From: Morganella morganii
GTDB lineage: Bacteria > Pseudomonadota > Gammaproteobacteria > Enterobacterales > Enterobacteriaceae
Assembly: GCF_019243775.1 (NCBI RefSeq)
Contig: NZ_CP069157.1
Location: 558,001-622,000, forward strand
Direction of reading: 5' to 3'
DNA length: 64,000 nt
Position 1 is the stretch's first letter. Every line of letters begins with the position of its first letter. This document shows positions 1-8,413 of this stretch, one piece after another. Below the pieces are notes generated by a model. It had not been told where the DNA came from. It ran no database searches and saw nothing but the letters and a program-made list of their open reading frames with translations. A program made the position numbers and the translations under genes.

Positions 1-2
1 TG

Positions 3-1376
3 CCGACGCGCATGGCCCCGTGGCTGAGTACCTTAGTCGCGCTGCTGGCCTCTCTCGGTACGGCGGCACTGGGCTGGCTGTATCTCGACGGCGGTAAGAT
101 CGCCACCACTCTGGAACTGGTTCAGGCCGGTAATATCGCACTGTTCGGCTTTACCGTTGACGGCGTGAGCACTCTGATTGCGTTCGCGGTGGTGTTCCTC
201 GGCTTCCTGATTTGTCTGTACTCCACCGGCTACCTGACTGAAGGTAACCGCGAGCACGCCCACGGGCCGACCCGCCGCTATTATGCTTTCCTGCTGATCT
301 TTATCGGTGCGATGGCGGGCGTGGTACTGTCATCCACGATTCTGGGGCAGTTACTGTTCTTTGAAATCACCGGTGGCTGTTCATGGGCGCTGATTGGTTA
401 CTACCAGACAGAAAAAGCCCAGCGTTCCGCAATGAAAGCGCTGCTGATCACACACGTTGGTTCTCTCGGCCTGTTTATGGCGGCGGCAACCCTGTTTATC
501 AGCACCGGCACGTTTGCCCTGAGCGCGATTAACCAGCTGAATGAAGCACAAAGCCTGATCGTCTTCGGCGGGATCCTGTTTGCGGCATGGGGTAAATCAG
601 CCCAGCTGCCGTTACAGGCCTGGCTGCCGGACGCGATGGAAGCGCCGACACCGGTGAGTGCGTATCTGCACGCCGCGTCTATGGTGAAAGTGGGCGTTTA
701 CATCTTTGCCCGCAGCATCATGTCCTCTGACCATGTGCCGGAAATCATCGGCTGGGTTGGCGTGGTGATGGCCGTTATCACGCTGGTGTATGGTTTTATG
801 ATGTATCTGCCGCAGAAAGATATGAAACGTCTGCTGGCATGGTCAACCATCACCCAGCTGGCGTATATCTTCCTGGCGCTGTCGCTGTCCATCTTCGGAT
901 CCAAAGAAGCCTTTGACGGCGGTATCGCGTACATCTTTAACCATGCGTTTGCCAAGAGTTTGTTCTTCCTGGTGGCCGGTGCACTCAGCTACAGCTGCGG
1001 GACCCGTATGCTGCCGCGTCTGCGCGGTCTGTCAAAACGCTATCCGCTGCTGGGGGTTGGTTTCTGTGTGGCTGCGCTGGCGATTGCCGGTGTGCCGCCG
1101 CTTAACGGCTTCTTCAGTAAATTCCCGATTTTCGCGGCCGGTTTCGCGTTATCTGAACAGTTCTGGATCTTCGCGCCAATCATGGTGCTGGTGCTGATTG
1201 AATCCGTTGCCAGCTTTGCCTGGCTGCTCTACTGGTTCGGCAAAGTTGTGCCGGGCGAGCCGAGCGAAGACGTGGCAAACGGAACTCCGGTTCCGGCAGC
1301 AATGCAGTGGGTTATCGGCCTGCTGATTGTGATGTCGTTCTGTTCAAGTGTTATCGCCGTCATCTGGCTCGGTTAA
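3..1376 (+). CDS. hyfD: Hydrogenase-4 membrane subunit D (5'-truncated by window edge)
   Basis: Proton-pumping-type antiporter-like subunit (NuoL/M/N superfamily) in the membrane arm of hydrogenase-4, part of a formate hydrogenlyase. The frame is already open at the left edge. The ATG at 12 is probably internal, because the E. coli protein has about 25 residues more before the equivalent position. Visible hallmarks are many hydrophobic helices, the conserved stretch ending ITGGCSWALIGYYQ, the KSAQLPLQAWLPDAMEAPTPVSAYLHAA signature region of this superfamily, and a QKDMKRLLAWSTITQ segment with the conserved lysine. It is followed after 12 nt by hyfE in the same operon; hyfABC must lie to the left, outside the window. 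Identification is by recalled similarity to E. coli HyfD; start not visible. Confidence 0.95.
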   Translation, partial: PTRMAPWLSTLVALLASLGTAALGWLYLDGGKIATTLELVQAGNIALFGFTVDGVSTLIAFAVVFLGFLICLYSTGYLTEGNREHAHGPTRRYYAFLLIFIGAMAGVVLSSTILGQLLFFEITGGCSWALIGYYQTEKAQRSAMKALLITHVGSLGLFMAAATLFISTGTFALSAINQLNEAQSLIVFGGILFAAWGKSAQLPLQAWLPDAMEAPTPVSAYLHAASMVKVGVYIFARSIMSSDHVPEIIGWVGVVMAVITLVYGFMMYLPQKDMKRLLAWSTITQLAYIFLALSLSIFGSKEAFDGGIAYIFNHAFAKSLFFLVAGALSYSCGTRMLPRLRGLSKRYPLLGVGFCVAALAIAGVPPLNGFFSKFPIFAAGFALSEQFWIFAPIMVLVLIESVASFAWLLYWFGKVVPGEPSEDVANGTPVPAAMQWVIGLLIVMSFCSSVIAVIWLG

Positions 1377-1388
1377 GGGAGAGAAAGT

Positions 1389-2039
1389 ATGACTGGTTCC
1401 ATTATTGTGAACAATCTGGCGGGGCTGATGATGATCACCTCGCTGCTGGTCATCGGGGCGAAGCGCCCGGTGGCTTCCTGCTGGTTCTATGCACTTCAGT
1501 CGCTGGTGCTGGTGGCGATTTTCGCCACACTGTCACAGACACTGGATGCACCGCAGCTGGGCATGTGGGCGATCACTGCCTTCGCGACCAAAGTGGTGCT
1601 GGTGCCGCTGATTATGGGCTATGCCTTCCGCAAACTGTCTGATCCGACCGCCAACGGCGGCGTGATAAGCCCGGCCTGGCTGATGCTGGCTGCGGCGGTG
1701 ATTGTGGTGCTGTGCTGGTTTGTGGTTGAACCTGTGAAACTGCCGATGGTGGCGGATCTGAAACCGGCACTGGCGGTTTCCCTGGGGCACTTTATGCTGG
1801 GCTTACTCTGCATCGTGACACAGCGCAACATCCTGAAACAGGCATTCGGTTACTGCCTGATGGAAAACGGATCGCACCTGACACTGGCTCTGCTGGCGTA
1901 TAAAGCGCCGGAGCTGGTGGAAATCGGTATCGCGACGGACGCCATTTTCGCTGTGATTATCATGGCGGTGCTGGCACGTAAAATCTATCGCACGCTCAAC
2001 ACACTGAACGTGGATCAACTGACCGCGCTGAAGGGGTGA
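1389..2039 (+). CDS. hyfE: Hydrogenase-4 membrane subunit E
   Basis: Small integral-membrane subunit of hydrogenase-4, 216 aa, the same length as E. coli HyfE. Its central part resembles NuoK-type helices. The sequence is almost entirely hydrophobic, with about seven predicted membrane segments and a conserved motif around [17 protein letters not shown] (residues about 140-156). The start ATG has GGGAGAG just upstream. It sits between hyfD (12-nt gap) and hyfF (4-nt gap), so it is co-transcribed. HyfE is present in hydrogenase-4 but not in hydrogenase-3, which is one reason to call this operon hyf rather than hyc. Confidence 0.95.
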   Translation: MTGSIIVNNLAGLMMITSLLVIGAKRPVASCWFYALQSLVLVAIFATLSQTLDAPQLGMWAITAFATKVVLVPLIMGYAFRKLSDPTANGGVISPAWLMLAAAVIVVLCWFVVEPVKLPMVADLKPALAVSLGHFMLGLLCIVTQRNILKQAFGYCLMENGSHLTLALLAYKAPELVEIGIATDAIFAVIIMAVLARKIYRTLNTLNVDQLTALKG

Positions 2040-2043
2040 TGAG

Positions 2044-3624
2044 ATGAGTCAAACCATGTTGTTAACGTTATTAATGGCAACGCCGCTGGTGATTTCACTG
2101 CTGGCATTTGCCTGCCGCCTGGCGGGCGGCGGGGCGAAAGGTGTGGTCACTCTGGTACATACCATCGGTATCTCCCTGATGCTCGTCTTCTCGCTGTGGA
2201 TGGTGTACACCATCAGTGCGGAAGGTGATTTGCTGATGGCGAACCGCTGGATCCACCTGGACAGCCTGGCCGGATTATTCCTGGCGATCCTCGGGATTGT
2301 CGGTTTCCTGACCGGTCTGTACTCTATCGGTTACATGAACCACGAAGTGAATGATGGTGAAGTGAGTGTGGCAACACTCTGTAACTATTACGGTTTCTTC
2401 CACCTGTTCCTGTTCACCATGCTGCTGGTGATCACCAGTAACAACCTGATCCTGATGTGGGCGGCAGTCGAAGCCACCACACTCAGCTCTGCGTTCCTGG
2501 TGGGTATCTACGGACAGCGCTCTTCCCTGGAAGCGGCGTGGAAATACATCATCATCTGTAGTGTGGGTGTGGCATTCGGTCTGTTCGGTACCATCCTCGT
2601 GTATGCGAATGCGGCGAGTGTGATGCCGGATCCGGAACTGGCTATCTTCTGGACCGAAGTGCTGAAACATACCGCGCTGCTGGATCCGACCCTGATGCAC
2701 CTGGCCTTTGTGTTTGTGCTGATTGGTTTCGGTACCAAAACCGGTCTGTTCCCGATGCACGCCTGGCTGCCGGATGCGCACAGTGAAGCGCCGAGCCCGG
2801 TCTCCGCGCTGCTGTCTGCGGTTCTGCTGAACTGCGCACTGCTGATTATCATCCGTTATTACATCATTATCACCTCGGCTATCGGCGGGGAATTCACTCA
2901 GACACTGCTGCTGGTCTTCGGGCTGCTCTCTGTGGCGGTGGCGGCGTTCTTCATCCTGATCCAGCGTGATATGAAACGTCTGCTGGCGTACTCCAGTGTG
3001 GAAAACATGGGGCTGATTGCTGTGGCGCTGGGTATCGGCGGTCCGCTGGGTGTGCTGGCCGCGCTGCTGCATACACTGAACCACAGCCTGGGCAAAACCC
3101 TGCTGTTCTGCGGTTCCGGTAACGTGTTACTGAAGTACGGCACCCGTGATATCACGGTGGTTAAAGGGATGCTGCGCACCATGCCGTTTACGGCAGTTGT
3201 CTTTGCGGGCGGCGCGCTGGCACTCGGCGGTATGCCGCCGTTTAACGTGTTCCTCAGTGAGTTTATGACTGTGGTTGCGGGTCTGGCAGCGGATCATTTC
3301 TGGCTGACACTGCTGCTTTTGATCCTGCTCACTATCGTCCTCGGCGGGTTGGTTAGAATGGTATCGAAAACCCTGTTCGGCGCACAGCCTGACTGCGTGT
3401 CACGCGGCGAGGCAGGGATCCTGACGACATTGCCGATGGCCATCCTCATTGTACTGATGCTGGTGATGGGCACACACATTCCGCAGCCGGTCAGCCGTCT
3501 GCTCGAAAATGCCGCCACTATTGTCCTGACGGACAGTGCATTACCAGGTACAGAATTAACCACCCCGGACTACCGCTGGCCGTGGGGTGTTGATACAACA
3601 TCCACATCATCGCAGGAGAAATAA
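2044..3624 (+). CDS. hyfF: Hydrogenase-4 membrane subunit F
   Basis: Third NuoL/M/N-like antiporter subunit of hydrogenase-4, 526 aa, identical in length to E. coli HyfF. About 14 membrane helices are evident. The superfamily signature [19 protein letters not shown] lies near residues 230-250, and the [11 protein letters not shown] segment near residues 320-330 carries the conserved helix-break region. HyfD and HyfF together are the extra proton-translocating candidates that distinguish hydrogenase-4 from hydrogenase-3. The gene overlaps no neighbour but lies 4 nt after hyfE and 2 nt before hyfG. The last ~25 residues are polar and presumably extramembrane. Confidence 0.95.
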   Translation: MSQTMLLTLLMATPLVISLLAFACRLAGGGAKGVVTLVHTIGISLMLVFSLWMVYTISAEGDLLMANRWIHLDSLAGLFLAILGIVGFLTGLYSIGYMNHEVNDGEVSVATLCNYYGFFHLFLFTMLLVITSNNLILMWAAVEATTLSSAFLVGIYGQRSSLEAAWKYIIICSVGVAFGLFGTILVYANAASVMPDPELAIFWTEVLKHTALLDPTLMHLAFVFVLIGFGTKTGLFPMHAWLPDAHSEAPSPVSALLSAVLLNCALLIIIRYYIIITSAIGGEFTQTLLLVFGLLSVAVAAFFILIQRDMKRLLAYSSVENMGLIAVALGIGGPLGVLAALLHTLNHSLGKTLLFCGSGNVLLKYGTRDITVVKGMLRTMPFTAVVFAGGALALGGMPPFNVFLSEFMTVVAGLAADHFWLTLLLLILLTIVLGGLVRMVSKTLFGAQPDCVSRGEAGILTTLPMAILIVLMLVMGTHIPQPVSRLLENAATIVLTDSALPGTELTTPDYRWPWGVDTTSTSSQEK

Positions 3625-3626
3625 AC

Positions 3627-5360
3627 GTGAGCTATCAGAATTACACAGATACCCTTCAGGGCGTTCGTAAAGGCGCGGGCTATCTGGCACAGGTCCGCGA
3701 GAAATTTCCCCATGCGGTGCTGGAAGAGGAGTGGCAGACTGCCAACCAGCTGACCATCACCATCAAAACAGAAATGCTGCCGGAAGTGGTGGAGTTTCTG
3801 TACTACGGCTGCGGCGGCTGGCTGCCGGTGCTGTGGGGTAACGATGAGCGTCCGCTGAACGGGCAGTTCGCGGTTTACTATGCACTCTCTATGGAAGAGG
3901 GTGAAAAATGCTGGGTGACCGTGAAGGCGTATGTCAGCCCGATCACCCAGGAATTCCCGTCTGTCACACCGCGCGTACCTGCTGCGGTGTGGGGCGAGCG
4001 TGAAATCCGCGATATGTACGGGCTGCGCCCGGTGGGTCTGCCCGATGAGCGCCGTCTGGTGCTGCCGGATGACTGGCCGGATGATCTCTATCCGCTGCGC
4101 AAAGACACCATGGATTACCGTCAGCGCCCGGCACCGACCACCGATACCGAAACTTACGAGTTTATCAACGACAGCAAAAAAGATGCGCGCGTTGTGCCAA
4201 TCGGCCCGCTGCACATCACGTCTGATGAACCGGGTCACTTCCGTCTGTTTGTTGACGGGGAGCGGATTGTCGATGCGGATTACCGGATGTTCTACGTCCA
4301 CCGTGGTATGGAAAAACTGGCGGAAACCCGTATGGGGTATAACGAAGTCACTTTCCTGTCTGACCGCGTGTGCGGCATCTGCGGCTTTACCCACAGCGTG
4401 GCGTATACCACTTCTGTGGAAAACGCCCTGGGGATTTATGTGCCGCAGCGTGCGCACACTATCCGCAGCGTGCTGCTGGAAGTGGAGCGTCTGCACAGTC
4501 ACCTGCTGAACATCGGTCTCGCCAGTCACTTCACCGGCTTTGATACCGGCTTTATGCAATTCTTCCGTGTGCGTGAAAAATCCATGACCATGGCCGAGCT
4601 GCTGACCGGTGCCCGTAAAACTTACGGTACCAACCTGATCGGCGGTGTGCGCCGTGACTTCCTCAAAGAGCAGCGGGTGAAAACCATTCAGCTGGTCCGC
4701 GAGATGCGTGCGGATGTCACTCAGCTGGTGGATATGCTGCTGAGCACGCCGAACATGGAACAGCGTACCGTCGGTGTCGGCCGTCTGGATCCGCAGGTTG
4801 CCCGTGATTACAGTCCGGTCGGCCCGATGATCCGCGCCAGCGGCTTTAAACGTGACGTTCGTTTTGATCATCCGTTTGCCGACTACGGCAACCTGCCGAA
4901 AACCCTGTTTACCATGGACGGCTGTGATGTTTACTCCCGTGTGATGGTGCGTGTCAAAGAAGTGCTGGATTCACTGTCCATGATTGAATACGCGCTGGAT
5001 AACATGCCGGAAGGGCCGATTCTGACCGAAGGCTTTACCTATCAGCCGCACAAATTTGCGCTGGGTTACACCGAAGCACCGCGCGGGGAAGATATCCACT
5101 GGAGCATGCTGGGTGATAACCAGAAACTGTTCCGCTGGCGCTGCCGTGCGGCGACTTACGCCAACTGGCCGGTGCTGCGCTACATGCTGCAGGGCAATAC
5201 CGTTTCCGATGCGCCGCTGATTATCGGCAGCCTTGACCCTTGCTACTCCTGTACTGACCGCGTGACGCTGGTGGATGTGAAAAAACGCAAAGCGAAAACC
5301 GTGGCGTACAAAGAGATCGAGCAATACAGCATCGATCGCAAACATTCACCGCTGAAATAA
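3627..5360 (+). CDS. hyfG: Hydrogenase-4 large subunit (NiFe catalytic)
   Basis: Catalytic large subunit (group 4 NiFe hydrogenase), 577 aa, a fusion of an N-terminal NuoC-like domain (about residues 1-170) and a NuoD-like NiFe domain. The active-site cysteine pairs are visible: L1 as RVCGICGFTH (C249, C252) and L2 as DPCYSC (C539, C542). After R545 in CTDR there is a 32-residue tail that is removed during maturation of the HycE family; the hycI protease gene lies downstream. Translation starts at a GTG with AGGAGA a few bases upstream, inside a gap of 2 nt after hyfF. The subunit oxidises formate-derived electrons to H2 at the cytoplasmic face of the membrane. Confidence 0.96.
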   Translation: MSYQNYTDTLQGVRKGAGYLAQVREKFPHAVLEEEWQTANQLTITIKTEMLPEVVEFLYYGCGGWLPVLWGNDERPLNGQFAVYYALSMEEGEKCWVTVKAYVSPITQEFPSVTPRVPAAVWGEREIRDMYGLRPVGLPDERRLVLPDDWPDDLYPLRKDTMDYRQRPAPTTDTETYEFINDSKKDARVVPIGPLHITSDEPGHFRLFVDGERIVDADYRMFYVHRGMEKLAETRMGYNEVTFLSDRVCGICGFTHSVAYTTSVENALGIYVPQRAHTIRSVLLEVERLHSHLLNIGLASHFTGFDTGFMQFFRVREKSMTMAELLTGARKTYGTNLIGGVRRDFLKEQRVKTIQLVREMRADVTQLVDMLLSTPNMEQRTVGVGRLDPQVARDYSPVGPMIRASGFKRDVRFDHPFADYGNLPKTLFTMDGCDVYSRVMVRVKEVLDSLSMIEYALDNMPEGPILTEGFTYQPHKFALGYTEAPRGEDIHWSMLGDNQKLFRWRCRAATYANWPVLRYMLQGNTVSDAPLIIGSLDPCYSCTDRVTLVDVKKRKAKTVAYKEIEQYSIDRKHSPLK

Positions 5361-5375
5361 GCCGGAGGGAATACC

Positions 5376-5927
5376 ATGTTTAAACTGTTTAAAACCCTCC
5401 GCAATGCGGGGACAGCAACAATCAAATACCCGTTCAAACCACTGGAAGTGGCGCACGGGTTCCGTGGTAAGCCGGAATATGTGCCGGAGCAGTGCATCGC
5501 CTGCGGTGCCTGTATTTCAGCCTGTCCGGCAAACGCCCTGACGATGGAAACTGACCTGGAAAGCGGTGAGCGCCGCTGGCAGTTATTCCTCGGCCGCTGC
5601 ATTTATTGCGCACGCTGCGAGGAAGTCTGCCCGACCAGAGCTATCCATCTGACTGAGGAGTTTGAAACGGCGGTGATGAATAAGGCGGATCTCTATATGA
5701 AAGGGACATTCCGCTTACAGCACTGCCGCCAGTGCGGGGAAGCCTTCGCACCGAAAAAATCCGTGGAATATGCCATGGCGCTGATGGTGGCGTCAGGTGT
5801 TGAAGAGAGCGGAATTGAAGCATTGCGGCCGATGTATGAAACCTGTCCGTCCTGTAAGCAGAAAAATAATCTGCTGAACAATGACCGTCAGAACTTCCGT
5901 CTGCATATTGAGGGAGAAAAATCATGA
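5376..5927 (+). CDS. hyfH: Hydrogenase-4 ferredoxin-like subunit H
   Basis: NuoI/HycF-type electron-transfer subunit, 183 aa (E. coli 181). Two classical 4Fe-4S motifs are present: [12 protein letters not shown] at about residues 46-57 and [12 protein letters not shown] at about 76-87. A second cysteine-rich region follows: [12 protein letters not shown] at about 116-127 and CPSCKQKN at about 151-158, resembling the extra zinc/iron motif of HycF-like proteins. It relays electrons from the FdhF/HycB-type module to HyfI. A GGAGGGA ribosome site precedes the ATG. Its stop overlaps the hyfI start by 4 nt (ATGA), consistent with translational coupling. Confidence 0.95.
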   Translation: MFKLFKTLRNAGTATIKYPFKPLEVAHGFRGKPEYVPEQCIACGACISACPANALTMETDLESGERRWQLFLGRCIYCARCEEVCPTRAIHLTEEFETAVMNKADLYMKGTFRLQHCRQCGEAFAPKKSVEYAMALMVASGVEESGIEALRPMYETCPSCKQKNNLLNNDRQNFRLHIEGEKS

Positions 5928-6706
5928 GTTTGCCTGAAATTCCGGTGAACCATCATGTCAGCGAACCGCTGAAGGTGGATGAGCAGGTGGCGAAACTGAA
6001 AAGCACGCTGCTGAAAGATATTAAACGTTCAGCATATGTTTACCGTGTGGACTGCGGCGGCTGTAACGGCTGTGAGATTGAGATTTTCTCCGCGATTACC
6101 CCGGTCTTTGATGCGGAACGTTTCGGGATCAAAGTGGTGGCCTCGCCGCGTCACGCGGATATTCTGCTGTTTACCGGTGCGGTAACCCGCGCTATGCGGA
6201 TGCCGGCACTGCGGGCGTATGAATCCGCACCGGATCCGAAAATCTGTATCTCTTACGGTGCCTGCGGCTGCGGCGGCGGTATCTTCCATGACCTGTACTG
6301 TGTCTGGGGCGGCAGTGAGCACATCGTGCCGATTGATGTCTGGATCCCGGGCTGCCCGCCGACACCGGCAGCAACCATCTACGGCTTTGCTGTGGCTCTG
6401 GGTCTGCTGAACCAGAAACTGAAAGGCCAGGATCATGTCGAGGAAGACAATGAACGCGTTCAGCTGCTGCTGCCGTCTATTCCGCTGGCAACCCGCGTGA
6501 TGATTGAGCGTGAGGCACGCCGCCAGGCCGGGTATTATCAGGGGCGCGAAATCAGTGACCGCTTCCTGACACTGCTGGAAAATGCCACACCGGAGCAGGT
6601 GAAAGGCACAATGCAGACCTGGATGGATGAAGAGCAGGATCCGCGTCTGCGCGAAATTGTGAACCGTCTGGTGACCGTATTACAACAAGGAGGCATTCAT
6701 GCCTGA
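5924..6706 (+). CDS. hyfI: Hydrogenase-4 small subunit (NuoB-like)
   Basis: Small subunit of hydrogenase-4 carrying the proximal 4Fe-4S cluster next to the NiFe site; NuoB/HycG family, 260 aa (E. coli 252). The cluster ligands are visible in [11 protein letters not shown] (near residues 44-54), GACGCGGG (near 121-128) and PGCPPTP (near 144-150). The C-terminal ~80 residues are an extension typical of HycG/HyfI, with acidic and helical character. The gene overlaps hyfH by 4 nt and hyfJ by 8 nt. It is cytoplasmic, facing the membrane arm. Confidence 0.95.
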   Translation: MSLPEIPVNHHVSEPLKVDEQVAKLKSTLLKDIKRSAYVYRVDCGGCNGCEIEIFSAITPVFDAERFGIKVVASPRHADILLFTGAVTRAMRMPALRAYESAPDPKICISYGACGCGGGIFHDLYCVWGGSEHIVPIDVWIPGCPPTPAATIYGFAVALGLLNQKLKGQDHVEEDNERVQLLLPSIPLATRVMIEREARRQAGYYQGREISDRFLTLLENATPEQVKGTMQTWMDEEQDPRLREIVNRLVTVLQQGGIHA

Positions 6707-7133
6707 ACAGACACCCGATCATGCAGGTACTGACGGAAAAGTGATCTTCTGGTCGCTGAGACAGAAATTTGTCGACAGTGACGATGATGTGCCGGAAGAG
6801 GCTCAGCAGGTGATGTATTACTCACTGGCAATCGGCCACCACGTTGGCATGATCGATTGTCTGAATACGGAGCTCATCTGCCCGCTCAGCGGTTATCAGT
6901 CCTGGGTGAATGCGCTTCCCGAAGGGGAGGCGCGCCGCAAATTGCAGGGGCTTATCACCTTCGGTGAAATCAATATCGATTCCACGCATACCAATATGCT
7001 GGCACTGGCACTGGATCCGCTGACGAAGAATAAAAATCCGGACTTCCGCGAATGGAGTGCCACGCTTATCCGCCTGCTGGGGGAAATTGAGCGTGAACCG
7101 GCAATTTACCTGATAGTGAAGCGCCGCCCATGA
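6699..7133 (+). CDS. hyfJ: Formate hydrogenlyase assembly protein HyfJ/HycH family
   Basis: 144-aa member of the HycH/HyfJ family (E. coli HyfJ 137 aa), a small soluble protein whose relatives are needed for formate-hydrogenlyase maturation but are not catalytic subunits. Features seen include [15 protein letters not shown] near the N terminus and a block around [17 protein letters not shown] (residues about 88-104). No cysteine-cluster motif is present. It overlaps hyfI by 8 nt and hycI by 4 nt, so the three products are translationally coupled. The exact molecular role of this family is not settled. Confidence 0.9.
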   Translation: MPEQTPDHAGTDGKVIFWSLRQKFVDSDDDVPEEAQQVMYYSLAIGHHVGMIDCLNTELICPLSGYQSWVNALPEGEARRKLQGLITFGEINIDSTHTNMLALALDPLTKNKNPDFREWSATLIRLLGEIEREPAIYLIVKRRP

Positions 7134-7621
7134 GTGAAATGACTGCAAAAAATGTGATGCTGGCGGTCGGTAACAGCATGATGGGGGATGATGCAGCAGG
7201 ACCAATGCTGTTTGATCTGATGGATACGAATCCGGTTGACGGCTGGATCGCTGTTAACGGCGGCAGTGCACCGGAGAATGTGGCGCACCAGGTGCGGGCA
7301 CTGAAACCGGAACGTCTGCTGATTGTGGATGCGGCGGATATCGGCCTGAATCCCGGAGAGATCCGCATTATTGACCCGGATGATATCGCTGACATGTTTA
7401 TCATGAGCACGCATAATCTGCCGCTCAACTTTCTTATCGATCAGCTGAAAGAAGATATCCCGGAGGTGATTTTCCTGGGTATTCAGCCGGATCTGGTCGG
7501 GTTTTATATGCCGGTCAATGAGAAAGTCACCCGTGCTGTACAGCAGGTTTATGACGCGCTGCCGGGCTGGGAAGGATTGGGCGGATTTACGTTATTTGAA
7601 GGTGAGGAAGAAGACGAGTGA
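7130..7621 (+). CDS. hycI: Hydrogenase maturation endopeptidase
   Basis: HycI-type aspartic-like peptidase (family M52), 163 aa (E. coli 156), that trims the C-terminal tail of the hydrogenase large subunit after Ni insertion. The signature GNSMMGDDAAGP is near the N terminus. The Ni-binding positions known in E. coli HycI (D16, D62, H90) align with D21, D67 (IVDAADIGLNPGE) and H95 (STHNLPLN). It is the last gene of the operon, starts 4 nt inside hyfJ, and is followed by a strong terminator. Its presumed substrate is the 32-residue tail of HyfG encoded 1.8 kb upstream. The acidic C-terminal tail (EGEEEDE) is unremarkable. Confidence 0.95.
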   Translation: MSEMTAKNVMLAVGNSMMGDDAAGPMLFDLMDTNPVDGWIAVNGGSAPENVAHQVRALKPERLLIVDAADIGLNPGEIRIIDPDDIADMFIMSTHNLPLNFLIDQLKEDIPEVIFLGIQPDLVGFYMPVNEKVTRAVQQVYDALPGWEGLGGFTLFEGEEEDE

Positions 7622-7644
7622 GTCAGTTTCTCTGATTATCACAG

Positions 7645-7676
7645 GAACCGCCGCAGAAATCCGGCGGTTTTTTTTA
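7645..7676 (+). terminator. Rho-independent terminator of the hyf operon
   Basis: An 8-bp perfect stem (AACCGCCG / CGGCGGTT) with an 8-nt loop is followed immediately by a run of nine T residues, 25 nt after the hycI stop. Confidence 0.92.
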
Positions 7677-7765
7677 TGGATATGCGGATTTAAGGCCGGT
7701 ATTTGATATCCGGCCGGTGCATTTTTTCTTATGGTCTGAGTTTTCTTTCTGAGAGTAAAAATACC

Positions 7766-8080
7766 ATGAAAAAAATCGCTGTTATTATCCCGTTTGTCTT
7801 ACTGCTGTCTGCCTGTGCCACCAAACAATACCCGCAGGCCGCAGCGGTATCCGGTGAGGAATCTGCCTTAATGAACTGTCATGATATTAAAACGGAAATT
7901 GCCAAAACCCGCAGCATTCAGCAGGACATTGAGAAAACCGGTGAATTTGACGGTAAAACGATATTAGGGTTTCTGGGGGATTTTGGTATCGGAAACGGGA
8001 TTGCCAAAGGGGATGCCCGCGAAAAAGTCTCTGCCCGTCTGGGGCAACTGATGCGTTTACAGGAAAATAACTGCCGCTGA
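7766..8080 (+). CDS. Small predicted outer-membrane lipoprotein
   Basis: 104-aa protein with a textbook lipoprotein signal: MKKIAVIIPFVLLL followed by the lipobox LSAC, with Cys17 as the predicted lipidated residue and no Asp at +2, so outer-membrane sorting is expected. The remainder is soluble, with an EIAKTRSIQQDIEKT helix and a glycine-rich GFLGDFGIGNGIAKGDAREK stretch that could insert or pack against the membrane. The ATG at 7766 is chosen because the signal peptide begins there; an in-frame ATG at 7703 would give an implausible leader. Monocistronic between two terminators. Function unknown. Confidence 0.8.
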   Translation: MKKIAVIIPFVLLLSACATKQYPQAAAVSGEESALMNCHDIKTEIAKTRSIQQDIEKTGEFDGKTILGFLGDFGIGNGIAKGDAREKVSARLGQLMRLQENNCR

Positions 8081-8086
8081 TGCATA

Positions 8087-8118
8087 AAAAAATACCGCAA
8101 AATTTTGCGGTATTTTTA
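8087..8118. terminator. Bidirectional terminator
   Basis: A long perfect inverted repeat (AAAAATACCGCAAAA / TTTTGCGGTATTTTT, arms about 8088-8102 and 8103-8117) lies between the lipoprotein gene and the convergent ybdD. It has A- and T-rich flanks, so it can terminate transcription from both sides. Confidence 0.9.
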
Positions 8119-8138
8119 TCTGAGATCCGTTGTGCGGC

Positions 8139-8336
8139 TCAGCAGCATTTCGGGCCGCCTTTGCTGCCGTAACGGGCATCCTGACGATCGCGGAAAAACT
8201 CTTCATAGGTCATCGGTGTCTGATCAGGATGGGTGTTTTTCATGTGTTGTACATAGTTATCGTAATCCGGCACACCAATCATCATTTTGGCGGTCTGACC
8301 GAGATAACGTCCTGCTTTTGCGAGAGTATCAAACAT
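8139..8336 (-). CDS. ybdD: YbdD/YjiX family small protein
   Basis: 65-aa protein nearly identical in layout to E. coli Ybd[15 protein letters not shown] at the start, [16 protein letters not shown] in the middle and a C-terminal GGPKCC. The DUF466 family is encoded next to CstA/BtsT carbon-starvation transporters and has been implicated in their transport activity, but its biochemical role is unclear. It lies 77 nt downstream of cstA on the same strand, so it is probably co-transcribed. The twin C-terminal cysteines are conserved in the family. Confidence 0.92.
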   Translation of the reverse strand: MFDTLAKAGRYLGQTAKMMIGVPDYDNYVQHMKNTHPDQTPMTYEEFFRDRQDARYGSKGGPKCC

Positions 8337-8413
8337 AATTATGACCCTGAACCTGTTGCGTACGGAGGAGCGGCAGTTGCCTGCCGCTCCTTATTTCACC
8401 AGTATATCAGATT

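Noticed and set aside
2275-3084. 269-codon minus-strand frame across hyfF
   Set aside because: Gln/His/Arg-rich shadow of a membrane-protein gene.
3570-4871. 433-codon open frame on the minus strand across hyfG
   Set aside because: It lies fully antisense to hyfG, whose motifs are unmistakable; His/Gln/Arg-rich shadow composition, no ribosome site.
7703-7765. Longer start for the small lipoprotein
   Set aside because: The lipoprotein signal begins at 7766 and the extra 21 residues would block it.
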